Positions 1-9,305 are shown, counted from the stretch's first letter. The stretch is 64,000 nucleotides of DNA from Flavobacterium sp. 90 (GCF_004339525.1 NZ_SMGE01000001.1:4154001-4218000); one strand, 5' to 3'. Translations and numbers: made by a program. Notes: a model not told the origin generated them from the sequence alone.

Positions 1-106
1 CTGTCACAATAGAATTTTGAGATTCATAATATTTCAAATTAGCCCAAAAAATATTGGACTAATCTGAAATATTGCATAAAGGAATTAACTAAATTTCTTT
101 GCTGCT

Positions 107-1009
107 TTATATCGCAAGTGGCGAATCTTTTACCGGAACTGGCCAAACAGCCGGAGCAGGAAAACTGATTCCTTTGTTTGAACCTCTTACGCTTGCGTCT
201 TGTCCAAAATAGTACAAAGGCCAACCATTGTAAGCTATTTGAGATTTACCAAATACTGTAATTACACTAAATTTAGCTTTGTCAAGAACAGAAGGAACTA
301 CAATTTTATCAGTTTCATATATTGGCCAAACTCCATTGTTTGAAAAGTCTGATTTTGTAAAATTGTTTTTCTTGAAATTATCATTTTTGAATGTATACAA
401 AGTCAAACCTTTAGCATCTGTGAAATAAGTAGTTGCACCATCTCCAACTGTATAATCTGATTTGTAGTTTTTGCCGTCATGACCTACAAGCTGGCTTCTT
501 ACAAGCATAATCGAATAATCTGGTTTTGCAATAAACCAAATACCGCCAACTCCGTCTCCTGTTGTTTGACCTGCAACTTCAGGTACGTTTTTACCAGCAT
601 TTCCGTATCCATCACCTGCAGAAACCGGTGCGTAGTAATACAAAGGCCAACCTTTATATGTTACTTGTTTTTTGCCGGATGCATTAGTTACTGTACCAAA
701 ATCTGCTAATGCTAATCCTGTACCTAATTTATCTGCCGTTAAATTATCTACGACAAAAGCTGGCCATAAAGCTTCACAACCGCCTGTGCACGAAACTTGT
801 CCGTTTGCATCCGTTCCGAAAAAATATAGAGATCTACCGCTTTTATCTGTCAGATAAGAACCCAAAGTTGCACTTGTAGAAAGATTAACTTCTGTTTTTA
901 AGACCGGAGGAGTAGGAGTGCTATTGTCATTGCTGTTATCACTACTACAAGCGAAAAATGTAGTTGCTACAAAAGCAGTCAAAACGAGTTTAATTTGTTT
1001 TAATTTCAT
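107..1009 (-). CDS. Lipoprotein_15 family secreted-repeat lipoprotein
   Basis: This 300-residue predicted lipoprotein has a type II signal peptide ending in FFAC with the lipidated cysteine at about residue 21, followed by a low-complexity Ser/Asn/Pro linker. The mature part has two similar halves. Each contains a YxxD..G..LY(F/T)F motif, a WP(A/I) segment and a GWPLYYF/Y motif, as in the Lipoprotein_15/COG4315 secreted-repeat family. CTGGC near the first half probably holds a disulphide or metal. The family's function is not known; distant members are linked to redox or electron-transfer contexts, which is only a hint. It stands alone downstream of a TonB-receptor operon, separated by 311 bp. 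Confidence 0.8.
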   Translation of the reverse strand: MKLKQIKLVLTAFVATTFFACSSDNSNDNSTPTPPVLKTEVNLSTSATLGSYLTDKSGRSLYFFGTDANGQVSCTGGCEALWPAFVVDNLTADKLGTGLALADFGTVTNASGKKQVTYKGWPLYYYAPVSAGDGYGNAGKNVPEVAGQTTGDGVGGIWFIAKPDYSIMLVRSQLVGHDGKNYKSDYTVGDGATTYFTDAKGLTLYTFKNDNFKKNNFTKSDFSNNGVWPIYETDKIVVPSVLDKAKFSVITVFGKSQIAYNGWPLYYFGQDASVRGSNKGISFPAPAVWPVPVKDSPLAI

Positions 1010-1320
1010 TGTCTTTTTGATTAGATTAATTTTATATAAAGGGGGAAAAAGTACTTTACAGAAATAGTAAAGTGTTTTATTGTTTGATTTGATATCATGA
1101 AGTCATACTTGTTTTTAAGAAGTATTTCGTTCCGTTATTTTAGACTATGAACTGTCATGAAAATAAAGTGTCAAATTTTTTATAGGCGTCATATTTACTA
1201 TTTGAAAGGATTCAATAGTAAAACAAGCTTGTAGTAATTTACCCTACCAAAAAAATGATATTTTATGAAAAAAAATAAAAATAAGAGAAAGAGTTTAGTA
1301 GAAACCTTGTAGAAATAGTA
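1010..1320. other. intergenic region upstream of the lipoprotein gene
   Basis: These 311 bases lie between the TonB-receptor stop and the lipoprotein start and contain no convincing ORF. They are very A/T-rich. A TTTACCCTAC decamer at 1238-1247 also occurs at both ends of the sigma-factor gene (4792-4802 and 5368-5378), so a role in that regulon is possible. No clear terminator hairpin was seen. Confidence 0.5.
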
Positions 1321-3855
1321 TTATAAAGAAACTCTAAAGCTCACGTTTGGAGTTCTTTGCAATGCGAATGTTTCAACTTCTTCGATAGAATTTGTTAGAG
1401 AACTAATTCTATAATATTCGCTGATTTCGTTTTTTCTGTTTAGGATATTCAGGATTGAGATTCCTAGTTTGTACTGAATTCCATTTGTAGTTTCCCACTT
1501 ATAAGTAGAAGAAATATTAACCTGCGAAAATATATGCAAATTCGTATTATTTGGTCTGTTGTAAATTAATATAGGATTCGCCTGATCAATTTGAGAAACA
1601 TCCGGAGAAGTTTTTGGTCTTCCTGAGGTCCATTTTGTCCCTAAGGCAATTTTAAAATTATTTCTTTCATAAATTCCTGCCCAGGAAACGCTGTGCATTA
1701 ACTCGAAGTTGTTTGGAAAAACAGGGGGTTCGAAATTCGGAAAATGATAATTATTATGATTATAAGTATAGCTTAACCATGTCAGAAAATGATTCATTCT
1801 TTTTTGAACAAGCATTTCTGCTCCCCAAATTTCATAATCGCCGGTTGTTCTGACAAATTCTAACTGATTTTGAAAGCCCTGACTCGAAGTTGTGATTCCG
1901 GTTACTTTTTTATAAAAGTTTTCGATATCAAGTAACCAGTCATTCTTTTTGTAGAATAAATTTAAAGACAATTGTCTGCTTCTTTGAATAGGAATTGTGG
2001 AGTTGTTGGAGATAATCCAACGTCTTTTTTCGATACCAAAATAATCCTTTTGCAAATCGATAATTTGTTGTGAATTTTGACTTTTTAGTTCGCCAAGTAA
2101 TTCTAAATTCAGGCTTTTACTAATGCCATAACTAAATTGAACTCGTGGTTCTACAATGAATTTTTTAAATTTTTCGATATAATTTATTCGGGTTCCAACT
2201 TTAAAATAAGTTCTTGAAAGTGTGTCGTTGTATTTTCCTTCCAAGATTAAAGCGTGAGTTCTCAAAACGTCTTTTACTTTACGATAGAAATCAGGATTTG
2301 TAACTTCTTCCAGATTAGTAATGCCCATTTCGTTAAATTGATAACCATCGTCAAAACTAAATTTAGAATTAATAATATGATTGTTTTCTAAGTTAACTCC
2401 GTTATTGTTTACCGTATTTTCCTGAATTACAATTTGATCTCCAACAGTAGTTTTTTGGTTTGCCAAAAGTTCATACGAAGAATTATAAACATTAATTTTA
2501 GTGGTATTATAGTCGTTCCAGTTTCTCTTCCACGACAAATTTCCGCCATAATTTTGCTGGCGTAAAACATTGTTTTCCGATTTGTTTATATTATAAACTG
2601 TTGCGCTTTGAAAAACTTCCAGATTGTCTTTTATAGTAATCAAATCAAGTACCAGTTGATCTTTGCTTCCAATTTTTTGAGCGTATTTAAGCGTCGCATC
2701 GTAGAAATCAAATTTTTTGGCACTTTGATAATCGATGTTTTGTTTGTCCGAAAAATCAGTGATTGTAGTGTTCTGAAATACTTTATTGAAATATTCTTTA
2801 TACGTAGGCGTTTCGATAAAATCAGTAATAGATTTACGTGCCGAAATTTCGATATAACTCTTTTTCGAAAGATTATATTTCCCGTAAACATCAGCATTAA
2901 TCATATTGATTCCTGCGCTAAAAGAGTTTTTTTCGGTAGTTTCCGGAGTCGAAGAAATTGAAACAACACTAGAAACACTTTCGCCGTAAAAGGCTGAACT
3001 TCCGTTTTTATAAATAGAAATTGTGTGCGCTAAATTTGGATTAAAAACAGATATTAAACCAAAGAAATGTCCCGTTTGAAACATTCGGATTCCGTTCCAC
3101 AAAAATAAATTCTGATCGTGAGTTCCGCCTCGAACATTAATACTCGATACGCTTTCGTCTAAACTGTTTACGCCCGGAATTTGCTGCATAGTCTGCAAAG
3201 CATCAGGTTCTATAAGTCCCGGCAGAATACCGAATTTCTTAGGTTTTATTTCGAAAGATCCATCGTTATTTTTTGAAATCCCCGAAGCTAAAATTGCAGT
3301 GGTTTTAATTTCTTCGAGCTCTGTGATTTGAGGTTCTAATTGTATTTGAAAACAGTTTTTTGGATCAGGATTATCTGCGGCGATTCTTTTGGTTACGAAT
3401 CCAACGTGACTAATCAGGAATGTATTTGCATCTTGTTCCTGAAACTCAAAATAACCATTTGAATCCGTTGTCACCTGATTTTTATTGGTTAGGCTAATGT
3501 TTGCGTTTTCGATAGGTTTTTTATCTGTACTCGAAAAAACGTATCCACAAATTACTTTAGATTCAATGTCTTTTTTATAAATATTAATGAATTTGTTTCC
3601 AATATTTTCAAAAGAAAGATTGGTATTTCTGGCAAGATATTGCAGTTTTTGATCTAACGAAAGTGATTTTTTAGGAGAATATATTTGAAGATTAGCAATT
3701 AAATCTTCGGTATAATTAAAAGTTACCTGATGTTGCTTTTCAATCTCAATTATGATTTTTTTAATAGGCACAAGTTTTCCTTTGTCCTGAGCAAAAAGAT
3801 TCAGGACAAGGAAAAATGTAAAGAACAAAAAATGAAATTGTTTGGGGGCCAACAT
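1321..3855 (-). CDS. TonB-dependent outer-membrane receptor with STN signalling domain
   Basis: This 844-residue receptor has a signal peptide (to about residue 22), then an STN (secretin/TonB short N-terminal) domain at about 25-95. A carboxypeptidase-regulatory-like beta domain follows at about 100-175, then the TonB plug (around 205-310, with the typical GGTHDQNLFLWNGI segment) and a C-terminal beta-barrel ending in an aromatic/hydrophobic strand (VSFRVSL). The STN domain is the module that contacts FecR anti-sigma factors, and a FecR gene abuts directly upstream with no spacer. It therefore probably imports a ligand and signals its presence. The substrate (siderophore, glycan or peptide) cannot be told from sequence, and no SusD partner follows. 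Confidence 0.88.
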   Translation of the reverse strand: MLAPKQFHFLFFTFFLVLNLFAQDKGKLVPIKKIIIEIEKQHQVTFNYTEDLIANLQIYSPKKSLSLDQKLQYLARNTNLSFENIGNKFINIYKKDIESKVICGYVFSSTDKKPIENANISLTNKNQVTTDSNGYFEFQEQDANTFLISHVGFVTKRIAADNPDPKNCFQIQLEPQITELEEIKTTAILASGISKNNDGSFEIKPKKFGILPGLIEPDALQTMQQIPGVNSLDESVSSINVRGGTHDQNLFLWNGIRMFQTGHFFGLISVFNPNLAHTISIYKNGSSAFYGESVSSVVSISSTPETTEKNSFSAGINMINADVYGKYNLSKKSYIEISARKSITDFIETPTYKEYFNKVFQNTTITDFSDKQNIDYQSAKKFDFYDATLKYAQKIGSKDQLVLDLITIKDNLEVFQSATVYNINKSENNVLRQQNYGGNLSWKRNWNDYNTTKINVYNSSYELLANQKTTVGDQIVIQENTVNNNGVNLENNHIINSKFSFDDGYQFNEMGITNLEEVTNPDFYRKVKDVLRTHALILEGKYNDTLSRTYFKVGTRINYIEKFKKFIVEPRVQFSYGISKSLNLELLGELKSQNSQQIIDLQKDYFGIEKRRWIISNNSTIPIQRSRQLSLNLFYKKNDWLLDIENFYKKVTGITTSSQGFQNQLEFVRTTGDYEIWGAEMLVQKRMNHFLTWLSYTYNHNNYHFPNFEPPVFPNNFELMHSVSWAGIYERNNFKIALGTKWTSGRPKTSPDVSQIDQANPILIYNRPNNTNLHIFSQVNISSTYKWETTNGIQYKLGISILNILNRKNEISEYYRISSLTNSIEEVETFALQRTPNVSFRVSL

Positions 3856-4755
3856 TTATTTTTCGTCAAAAATTATTTTATTGTTTGAGACTTTTTTAGC
3901 CTCTAAATTATAAGTTGTACCAATAATTTGTAAAGCAATATCCAGATTTTTGGCTGGTAATTTTCCTGTAAATAAGGAGATTGTGTCTTTAGTTTTCAAT
4001 TCGATTTTAATGTTATATTGTCTTTCAACTTCATCCAGCAAGGTTCTGATGTTTTCTTTATAAAAACAAATCTGATTTTCTGTCCATTCCGGTTTTAATG
4101 AAGTAATTGTCATTTTAATTTGTTTTCCGTTTTCAAAACTTACGCCTTGTCCGTGGGTTAACAGAATTTGTGTGTTTCCATAATTTACTTTTACGCGTCC
4201 TTCATAACATACCACATCAAACCTGTTTTTTCGGGCTTTCACGTTAAATTGAGTTCCTAAAACCGATACTTTGCCAAGATTGGTTTGTACTTCAAATCGT
4301 CTTCCTTTTGAAACTCTGAAATAAGCTTCTCCCTTTAATTCAAGTCGTCTGTTGTTGTCCCAATTCCATTTTTTATAATTTATTTCAGAACCTGAATTTA
4401 GAACCACTTCAGAATTATCTGGCAACGAGAAAGTTGTTTTTTCTCCAAAAGCTGCTTTTTCCGTATGAGGCACATAAACTTTCATTGCAAAGGTAATTCC
4501 AAGTGCAAGAATGAATATTGCCGCCGCTCTAAACATCCATTGTTTGTATAAAGGAACCACTTTTGGAGTCACTTTTTCCTGCTTCAAAATGTTCGATAAC
4601 ATGGCATTCTCATCAAAATCATCTACTTCTAAATGTTCTGTATAAATTTTAATTTTCTGGTATTTTTCAAAATCGGGACTTGCTTTAAATGCGGCTAATT
4701 CGTCTTCCGACAAATCATTGTTGAGCCATTTTGCTAATAATCGATTTTTTTTCAT
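3856..4755 (-). CDS. FecR family anti-sigma factor
   Basis: I chose the ATG at 4755 because it begins a typical FecR protein (MKKNRLLAKWLNNDLS, 299 aa). The longer frame to 4815 adds an unrelated leader. The protein has a cytoplasmic N-terminal sigma-binding helix region, one membrane segment at about residues 73-90, a periplasmic FecR beta domain (about 97-195, with GEAYFRV and VLGTQFNV motifs) and the C-terminal DUF4974-type domain seen in Bacteroidota. It should hold the upstream sigma factor inactive until the TonB receptor is occupied. Its stop codon abuts the receptor start, so the two are translationally coupled or nearly so. Confidence 0.88.
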   Translation of the reverse strand: MKKNRLLAKWLNNDLSEDELAAFKASPDFEKYQKIKIYTEHLEVDDFDENAMLSNILKQEKVTPKVVPLYKQWMFRAAAIFILALGITFAMKVYVPHTEKAAFGEKTTFSLPDNSEVVLNSGSEINYKKWNWDNNRRLELKGEAYFRVSKGRRFEVQTNLGKVSVLGTQFNVKARKNRFDVVCYEGRVKVNYGNTQILLTHGQGVSFENGKQIKMTITSLKPEWTENQICFYKENIRTLLDEVERQYNIKIELKTKDTISLFTGKLPAKNLDIALQIIGTTYNLEAKKVSNNKIIFDEK

Positions 4756-4804
4756 TGTACTGATATTATATATTAAAACAATTGGAACTAATTTTACCCT
4801 ACTT

Positions 4805-5320
4805 TTATAAATCAATTTCTTTACGAAGACTTAACAAAGCCAGATGAATGCGCTTTTCTACCGCCTTTACGCTAATTTCTAACTCCAAAGCGATTTCGCT
4901 GTATTTCTTTCCATCAATTCGATGCATCAAAAAAGCGATACGTTGTTTTTCGTTGAGGTTTTCAATAGCTTTTAATAGTTTGGATTGAAATTGTTTTTCT
5001 TCTAAAAGATATTCGGGATTTTCATTTGTTTTGTCTAAACCGGTGAAGTTTTTTTCATATTTCAAAACAACTTTCTGATGTGCAATTTCGTTAAGACTGC
5101 TATTATTGGCAATCGTATAAAGGTATGATTTCGCTTTTTCGATTGGCACCGAAGCGCAGTTTTGCCATAATTTTACAAATGCTTCCTGAGCAACATCTTC
5201 TGCCTGATCACTATTGCCAAACTTGTATAAAAGAAAATTTCGAAGTGCTTTTACGTGACTTTTGAAAAAAGACGAAAAGATTATTTCATCGCAAGTGTTT
5301 GATTCGGGTTTATTTGGCAT
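4805..5320 (-). CDS. ECF sigma-70 factor (FecI-like)
   Basis: The start at 5320 gives a 171-residue protein of normal ECF length; an open frame continues upstream to 5482 without family similarity. Region 2 is at about residues 15-80 (YKFGNSDQAEDVAQEAFVKLW), and region 4 is at about 110-165 with the helix-turn-helix (YSEIALELEISVKAVEKRI). It is the first gene of the sigma/FecR/TonB-receptor operon, with a 49-bp gap to fecR. It is expected to direct transcription of the receptor operon and perhaps of other targets. A TTTTACCCTAC motif lies in its own leader and again in the gap before fecR. Confidence 0.9.
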   Translation of the reverse strand: MPNKPESNTCDEIIFSSFFKSHVKALRNFLLYKFGNSDQAEDVAQEAFVKLWQNCASVPIEKAKSYLYTIANNSSLNEIAHQKVVLKYEKNFTGLDKTNENPEYLLEEKQFQSKLLKAIENLNEKQRIAFLMHRIDGKKYSEIALELEISVKAVEKRIHLALLSLRKEIDL

Positions 5321-5498
5321 TTGGATTTTCAATTTGTACCCAACAAAAGTATTTGTTTTTATTTTAAGTAGGGTAAAAGTAAAGATGATTGTTTTATATA
5401 AGAATAAAATGGTATTGGCTTTTGATAATTTAGTACAGATGCAGCCATCGAAATCCTTGATACCAAATTTATTAAAAAACAATTTCTCTTAATTTTAT

Positions 5499-5506
5499 TA
5501 TCTTTG
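5499..5506 (+). promoter_or_regulatory. candidate -7 box for the 5520 lipoprotein gene
   Basis: TATCTTTG matches the Bacteroidota -7 consensus TAnnTTTG exactly and lies 13 bases before the ATG. No good -33 TTG is found at the expected distance, so this is tentative. Confidence 0.35.
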
Positions 5507-5519
5507 TAAAAACATAATT

Positions 5520-6542
5520 ATGTTCCCTTTAAAAAAATATTTATCACTAGTAGCTTTCCTGTTCTTATTGTCTTGTCAAAGCGATATGGTAGAGGAGAAT
5601 TATAATCCGCAAGGAACAGTTACTAATGTTTCGCCGCTTACGACCTATTTGCAAAGGGTTGCAATGGTTCCAACTGTTCAGGATAATGTTATAGACGGTT
5701 CTACTTATTGCACGATAAAACTCCCTTATACTGTTACTGTAAACAGCGCAAAAATTGCCATTAATACAACTGCCGATTATCAAAAAGTAATAGACAATAT
5801 CAACGCAAGTACTTATGATGATGATATTGTAAAAATTGATTTTCCGGTAACAATGGTTTACTACAATTACATTCAGAAATTAATTCCAAATCAGAATGAT
5901 TTTCAAGCCTTAATCGATTATTGGAATCTTCTTCCTGATCTTTTATCCAAGATAAATGGATTAAATATCAATTATCCTATCACAATTAATATTTATAACA
6001 GCGCCAATCAAGTAGGAAGTTCTGTATCAATTGCAAGTGATGAAGCGTTTTTTAATTTTATACAAAATTTAAACAGCAGTCAGTATATTTCACTAAAATA
6101 TCCAATTTCTATAGTAGATTATAATAATCAGACCAAATCGATAACAAGTAATTTAGATTTCGAAAATGCAATCAAATATGCGATTGATTATTGTCCGGAA
6201 AACAATACGGTAGCACTTGATTTTGCAGCAACAATAACAAATGGTTCGTGGTCAATTCCTTATTTCTTTACTGATTCTGATAAAACTTCTTATTTTTCCG
6301 GATATTCATTTGTTTTTAATACTGATAAATCTGTGGTTGCAACCAAAGGTTCAACTTCTGAAACCGGACAATGGGATACTTCTTTGCAATATGGAGTTAG
6401 GCAATTGAAGCTAACTTTTAGTTCAGGTTTGTTTAGTAAATTGAATAATAATAGTTGGCAATTGTTTGAGTTTAATAATTCTCAAGTAAGATTACGCGAC
6501 GTAAGTAGTAGCACGAAATATCTTTATTTCGAAAAAGAATAA
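5520..6542 (+). CDS. repeat-containing lipoprotein of unknown function
   Basis: This is a 340-residue lipoprotein with a signal peptide ending LLSC (Cys about residue 19). The middle part repeats a motif of the form YP(I/V)T(I/V)...ADYQ..I about four times (segments beginning near KLPYTVTV, KIDFPVTM, NINYPITI and SLKYPISI). The last 100 residues resemble a lipocalin-like small beta-barrel (GSWSIPYFF ... SGLFSKLNNNSWQLFEF). I do not recognise the family as a whole. It is divergent from the ECF sigma gene, with 199 bp between them, so shared regulation is possible but not shown. Confidence 0.75.
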   Translation: MFPLKKYLSLVAFLFLLSCQSDMVEENYNPQGTVTNVSPLTTYLQRVAMVPTVQDNVIDGSTYCTIKLPYTVTVNSAKIAINTTADYQKVIDNINASTYDDDIVKIDFPVTMVYYNYIQKLIPNQNDFQALIDYWNLLPDLLSKINGLNINYPITINIYNSANQVGSSVSIASDEAFFNFIQNLNSSQYISLKYPISIVDYNNQTKSITSNLDFENAIKYAIDYCPENNTVALDFAATITNGSWSIPYFFTDSDKTSYFSGYSFVFNTDKSVVATKGSTSETGQWDTSLQYGVRQLKLTFSSGLFSKLNNNSWQLFEFNNSQVRLRDVSSSTKYLYFEKE

Positions 6543-6639
6543 ATCCTGATTTTTTGAGTTAATTCTTGTTTTTATTGCGTCAATAGGATTCCTTAGAATG
6601 ATAGATTTTTATAAAAGTTATTTAATTAAACTTTTATAA

Positions 6640-7461
6640 ATGCATTTCAAATATCTATTGGTCTTTTTTGTTTTATTTTCGATCCAATCACATTCACAAC
6701 TTTTAGAAGATAAGAAAAATTTTCGCGCAGCAGATTCGTTACTGAAAGAACCAAGTTTTTCGGTTCACAAAGACAATTATTTTTTAACTGGAGTTCCAAT
6801 AAACGAACCCATTACCAGAAATACTGCCGATGTAAAATATCAGGTAAGTTTTAAATTGCGATTAAAATCAAAGCCTTTATGGGGCGGTTTTTTTCCTTAT
6901 CTAATGTACACTCAAAAAGCCTTTTGGGATATTTATGCAAGCTCAAAACCATTTTCAGAAATCAACTTTAATCCCGGTGTAGCCATTGTTCGTCCGTTTT
7001 ATTTAAAAGGCGGAAGATTAACTTACGGAACAATTTCGCTCGAGCACGAATCAAACGGAAGAGATTCTATTTATTCCAGAACGTGGAATATGCTTGCTTT
7101 CTCTTTAAAATCACAAATTTCTCCGCGTTGGGTTGTTGGCTTAAGAGGATGGATTCCGCTTGTTGATAAAGAAGATAATCCCGGATTGACCAAATATGTT
7201 GGATATGGAGAAGCAAGCGCAACGTATCAAATACAGCCTGGAAGATGGAGCGCCGATATTCTTTTCAGAAAAGGAAGCGGACTTATCAATTACGGATCTT
7301 TGCAAACGCAGGTGAATTGGAGACCTTATAAAAAGGAGAATTATTATCTCACCTTGCAATGGTTTGTAGGTTATACCGAAAGTTTGATTGATTATCAGGA
7401 ACACAAAAGTATGATACGTTTGGGATTTACAATCAAGCCAGAAAGTATGGGGATATTTTAA
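6640..7461 (+). CDS. pldA: outer-membrane phospholipase A (PldA-like)
   Basis: The 273-residue protein has a signal peptide (cleavage near SHSQ, residue 20) and aligns by eye with E. coli OMPLA. The catalytic triad is present with correct spacing: His136 and Ser138 in LEHESNGR, and Asn150 in SRTWN. The conserved YTQKAFWDIY segment is at about 90-99. It hydrolyses phospholipid acyl chains in the outer membrane and is normally active only when the membrane is disturbed and the enzyme dimerises. The short gap (97 bp) after the preceding lipoprotein gene may place the two in one transcript, but no functional link is evident. Confidence 0.88.
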   Translation: MHFKYLLVFFVLFSIQSHSQLLEDKKNFRAADSLLKEPSFSVHKDNYFLTGVPINEPITRNTADVKYQVSFKLRLKSKPLWGGFFPYLMYTQKAFWDIYASSKPFSEINFNPGVAIVRPFYLKGGRLTYGTISLEHESNGRDSIYSRTWNMLAFSLKSQISPRWVVGLRGWIPLVDKEDNPGLTKYVGYGEASATYQIQPGRWSADILFRKGSGLINYGSLQTQVNWRPYKKENYYLTLQWFVGYTESLIDYQEHKSMIRLGFTIKPESMGIF

Positions 7462-7564
7462 AGTTTCTTTTAGACAATTATGGCTAATTTTTTTTCGCGT
7501 AAAGTCGCAAAGGTTTTGTCATTTCAACGAAGGAGAAATCACACTCGAAACTCGACAAAGATTG

Positions 7565-8052
7565 AAATGTGCCGTTAGGTAAATCGCATTGGTAGAAACC
7601 AATGTGTATAGACAAGGTTATAAATGTGCCGTTAGGTACATCACATTGGTAGAAACCAACATGTAATCAAGGTTAGAAATGTGCCGTTAGGTACAAAATA
7701 TAGGTAGAAATAATATCAAAATGTAATCAAGGTTATAAATGTGCCGTTAGGTACATCATATTGGTAGAAAAAACATTGATTATAATAATTTAGCGTGCCG
7801 TAGGTACGCAATGGACATCGTTTTTGTTGCGTACCTACGGCACGCTTGCACATTCCTGCTATAAGTTCTACCAATATTTTGTACCTAAAGGCACATTTTT
7901 ACTGTTGATTCTCATCATTAATGCAATCGCTCATTGATTAATTTCTACCGATATTTTGTACCTAACGGCACATTTTTTACTGTTGATTCTAATCATTAAT
8001 GCAATCGCTCAATGATTAATTTCTACCAATATAATGTACCTAACGGAACATT
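7565..8052. repeat. symmetric inverted array of short repeats
   Basis: Four direct copies of a unit beginning ATGTGCCGTTAGGTACA and ending TTGGTAGAAA occur at about 7567, 7623, 7678 and 7738. Three copies of the reverse complement (TTTCTACCAATA ... TGTACCTAACGGCACAT) occur at about 7866-7896, 7941-7973 and 8020-8052. The two halves face each other around a perfect 19-bp inverted repeat at 7793-7811 and 7827-7845 (GCGTGCCGTAGGTACGCAA and its complement, 15-base loop). The spacers are repeated too: ATGTAATCAAGGTTA on the left, and ACTGTTGATTCT with AATGCAATCGCTC on the right. This looks like a REP/BIME-type array. No transposase is nearby and no ORF is inside. Confidence 0.85.
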
Positions 8053-8074
8053 TTTACTGTTGATATACAATGTC

Positions 8075-8110
8075 AAAAGCCAAATCTTAGCGATGAGATT
8101 TGGCTTTTTT
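8075..8110. terminator. bidirectional intrinsic terminator
   Basis: A 13-bp stem (AAAAGCCAAATCT / AGATTTGGCTTTT) with an 8-base loop is flanked by A and T runs. It separates the repeat array from the desaturase promoter. Confidence 0.7.
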
Positions 8111-8142
8111 GGTGATGTAATTTTTAGCGTAATGGTTTGTTA

Positions 8143-8174
8143 TTGTGTGTTTTAACTTTTTTTTATTAAATTTG
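8143..8174 (+). promoter_or_regulatory. promoter of the desaturase gene
   Basis: TTG at 8143-8145, a 21-base spacer and TAAATTTG at 8167-8174 fit the Flavobacterium consensus TTG-N17-23-TAnnTTTG. The ATG follows 27 bases later. Confidence 0.5.
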
Positions 8175-8201
8175 GTATGACAATTTCTAGCAATACCTGT
8201 T

Positions 8202-9305
8202 ATGGAAAAATTAAAACGCCCGGTTTATTTGAAAGCCGGTACTGATGATTTTTTTAAAAAGTTGCGCACAGAAGTGAACGAAACTATTTTACAAAATTCA
8301 TCCTTGTACCAATTCAATATTATTAAGTCTCTGGCACTTGTATTTTTTTTCTTTTTATTTTATTCCTGTATTTTGCTGTTTGGAGACCAAACGCCTTTAT
8401 TATTTCTCTTTTATATTTTGTGCGGTATCACAATGATCGTACTTTTTATAAATGCCTTTCACGATGCGGCACATGGAGCATTGTTTAGGAAATCAAAACA
8501 TAACGAATGGTTTATGTATGTTCTCGAACTCTTTGGTGGCAACCACTGGCTTTGGACACGCAGGCATATTAATCTACATCACGCTTATCCAAACGTTCCA
8601 GATTGGGATATAGACATAAAACAAAGCGATATTATTAGAATTTTTCCCAATAGTCCGTTGTTTGATTATCATAAATATCAGCATATTTATATGTGGATGA
8701 TTTATCCTTTTTATAGTTTAAACTGGATCTATATCCGTGATTTTAAAGACTTTTTTGGGAAGAAAGACAACTACGTAAAAAAAGTTGTAGATAAGATTCC
8801 GAGAAACGAAATCTATAAAATGATTGCCGCAAAAGTGATTAATCTTTTCTATTTGCTTTTTATTCCAATGATGTTACTTCATCAACCGTGGTATATAGTT
8901 TTAGGAGGTTGGTTTGCCATGCATTTATGCGGAAGCACGCTTGGAGTTGTAGCGCTCGTATCGACTCATGTTGATGAAGATGCTCATTTTCCGGTAACGG
9001 ACGATGACGGAAATCTTTCGGCAACATGGGCAATGCATCAAATGATTGTTACTAAGGATTTTAGTACAGAAAGTAAACTGGCGAATTTTCTGTACGGCGG
9101 TTTTACGCATCATGTAGCGCATCATCTTTTTCCCGGAGTCGGGCATACTTATTATCCTTATATCACGCCAATAATCAGGCGTTATGCGCAGGAATATGAT
9201 CTTCCGTATACTTCTTATCCGTTTTATCATGCTGTACGCTCGCATTTCAGGATGTTAAAAAATAAAGGCGTGCATGAAAACATTATGATGACAGGCGAGA
9301 TTTAG
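8202..9305 (+). CDS. membrane fatty acid desaturase
   Basis: This 367-residue integral membrane di-iron desaturase shows the three histidine boxes: HDAAH at 87-91, RRHINLHH at about 121-127 and HHVAHH at 303-308. Hydrophobic segments lie at about 43-62, 65-86 and 210-250. The long, cytochrome-b5-free form resembles the linoleoyl-CoA desaturase-like family of Bacteroidota, which introduces double bonds into acyl-lipid or acyl-CoA chains using molecular oxygen. The exact bond position is not predictable here. It has its own TAnnTTTG promoter and is followed by the VanX-like gene after 50 bp. Confidence 0.88.
   Translation: MEKLKRPVYLKAGTDDFFKKLRTEVNETILQNSSLYQFNIIKSLALVFFFFLFYSCILLFGDQTPLLFLFYILCGITMIVLFINAFHDAAHGALFRKSKHNEWFMYVLELFGGNHWLWTRRHINLHHAYPNVPDWDIDIKQSDIIRIFPNSPLFDYHKYQHIYMWMIYPFYSLNWIYIRDFKDFFGKKDNYVKKVVDKIPRNEIYKMIAAKVINLFYLLFIPMMLLHQPWYIVLGGWFAMHLCGSTLGVVALVSTHVDEDAHFPVTDDDGNLSATWAMHQMIVTKDFSTESKLANFLYGGFTHHVAHHLFPGVGHTYYPYITPIIRRYAQEYDLPYTSYPFYHAVRSHFRMLKNKGVHENIMMTGEI

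Noticed and set aside
479..857. Two plus-strand ORFs of 60-76 codons
   Set aside because: They are antisense to the Lipoprotein_15 gene, whose motifs are clear.
2608..2961. 117-codon plus-strand ORF
   Set aside because: It lies entirely antisense within the TonB-receptor gene and resembles no family.
4756..4815. Upstream extension of fecR to an ATG at 4815
   Set aside because: The extra residues are unconserved and would overlap the sigma gene; the 4755 start fits the family.
5321..5482. Upstream extension of the sigma factor
   Set aside because: It would make the protein longer than normal and adds no sigma-like sequence.
7565..8052. CRISPR array
   Set aside because: Units are in both orientations, spacers are repeated rather than unique, and there are no cas genes.
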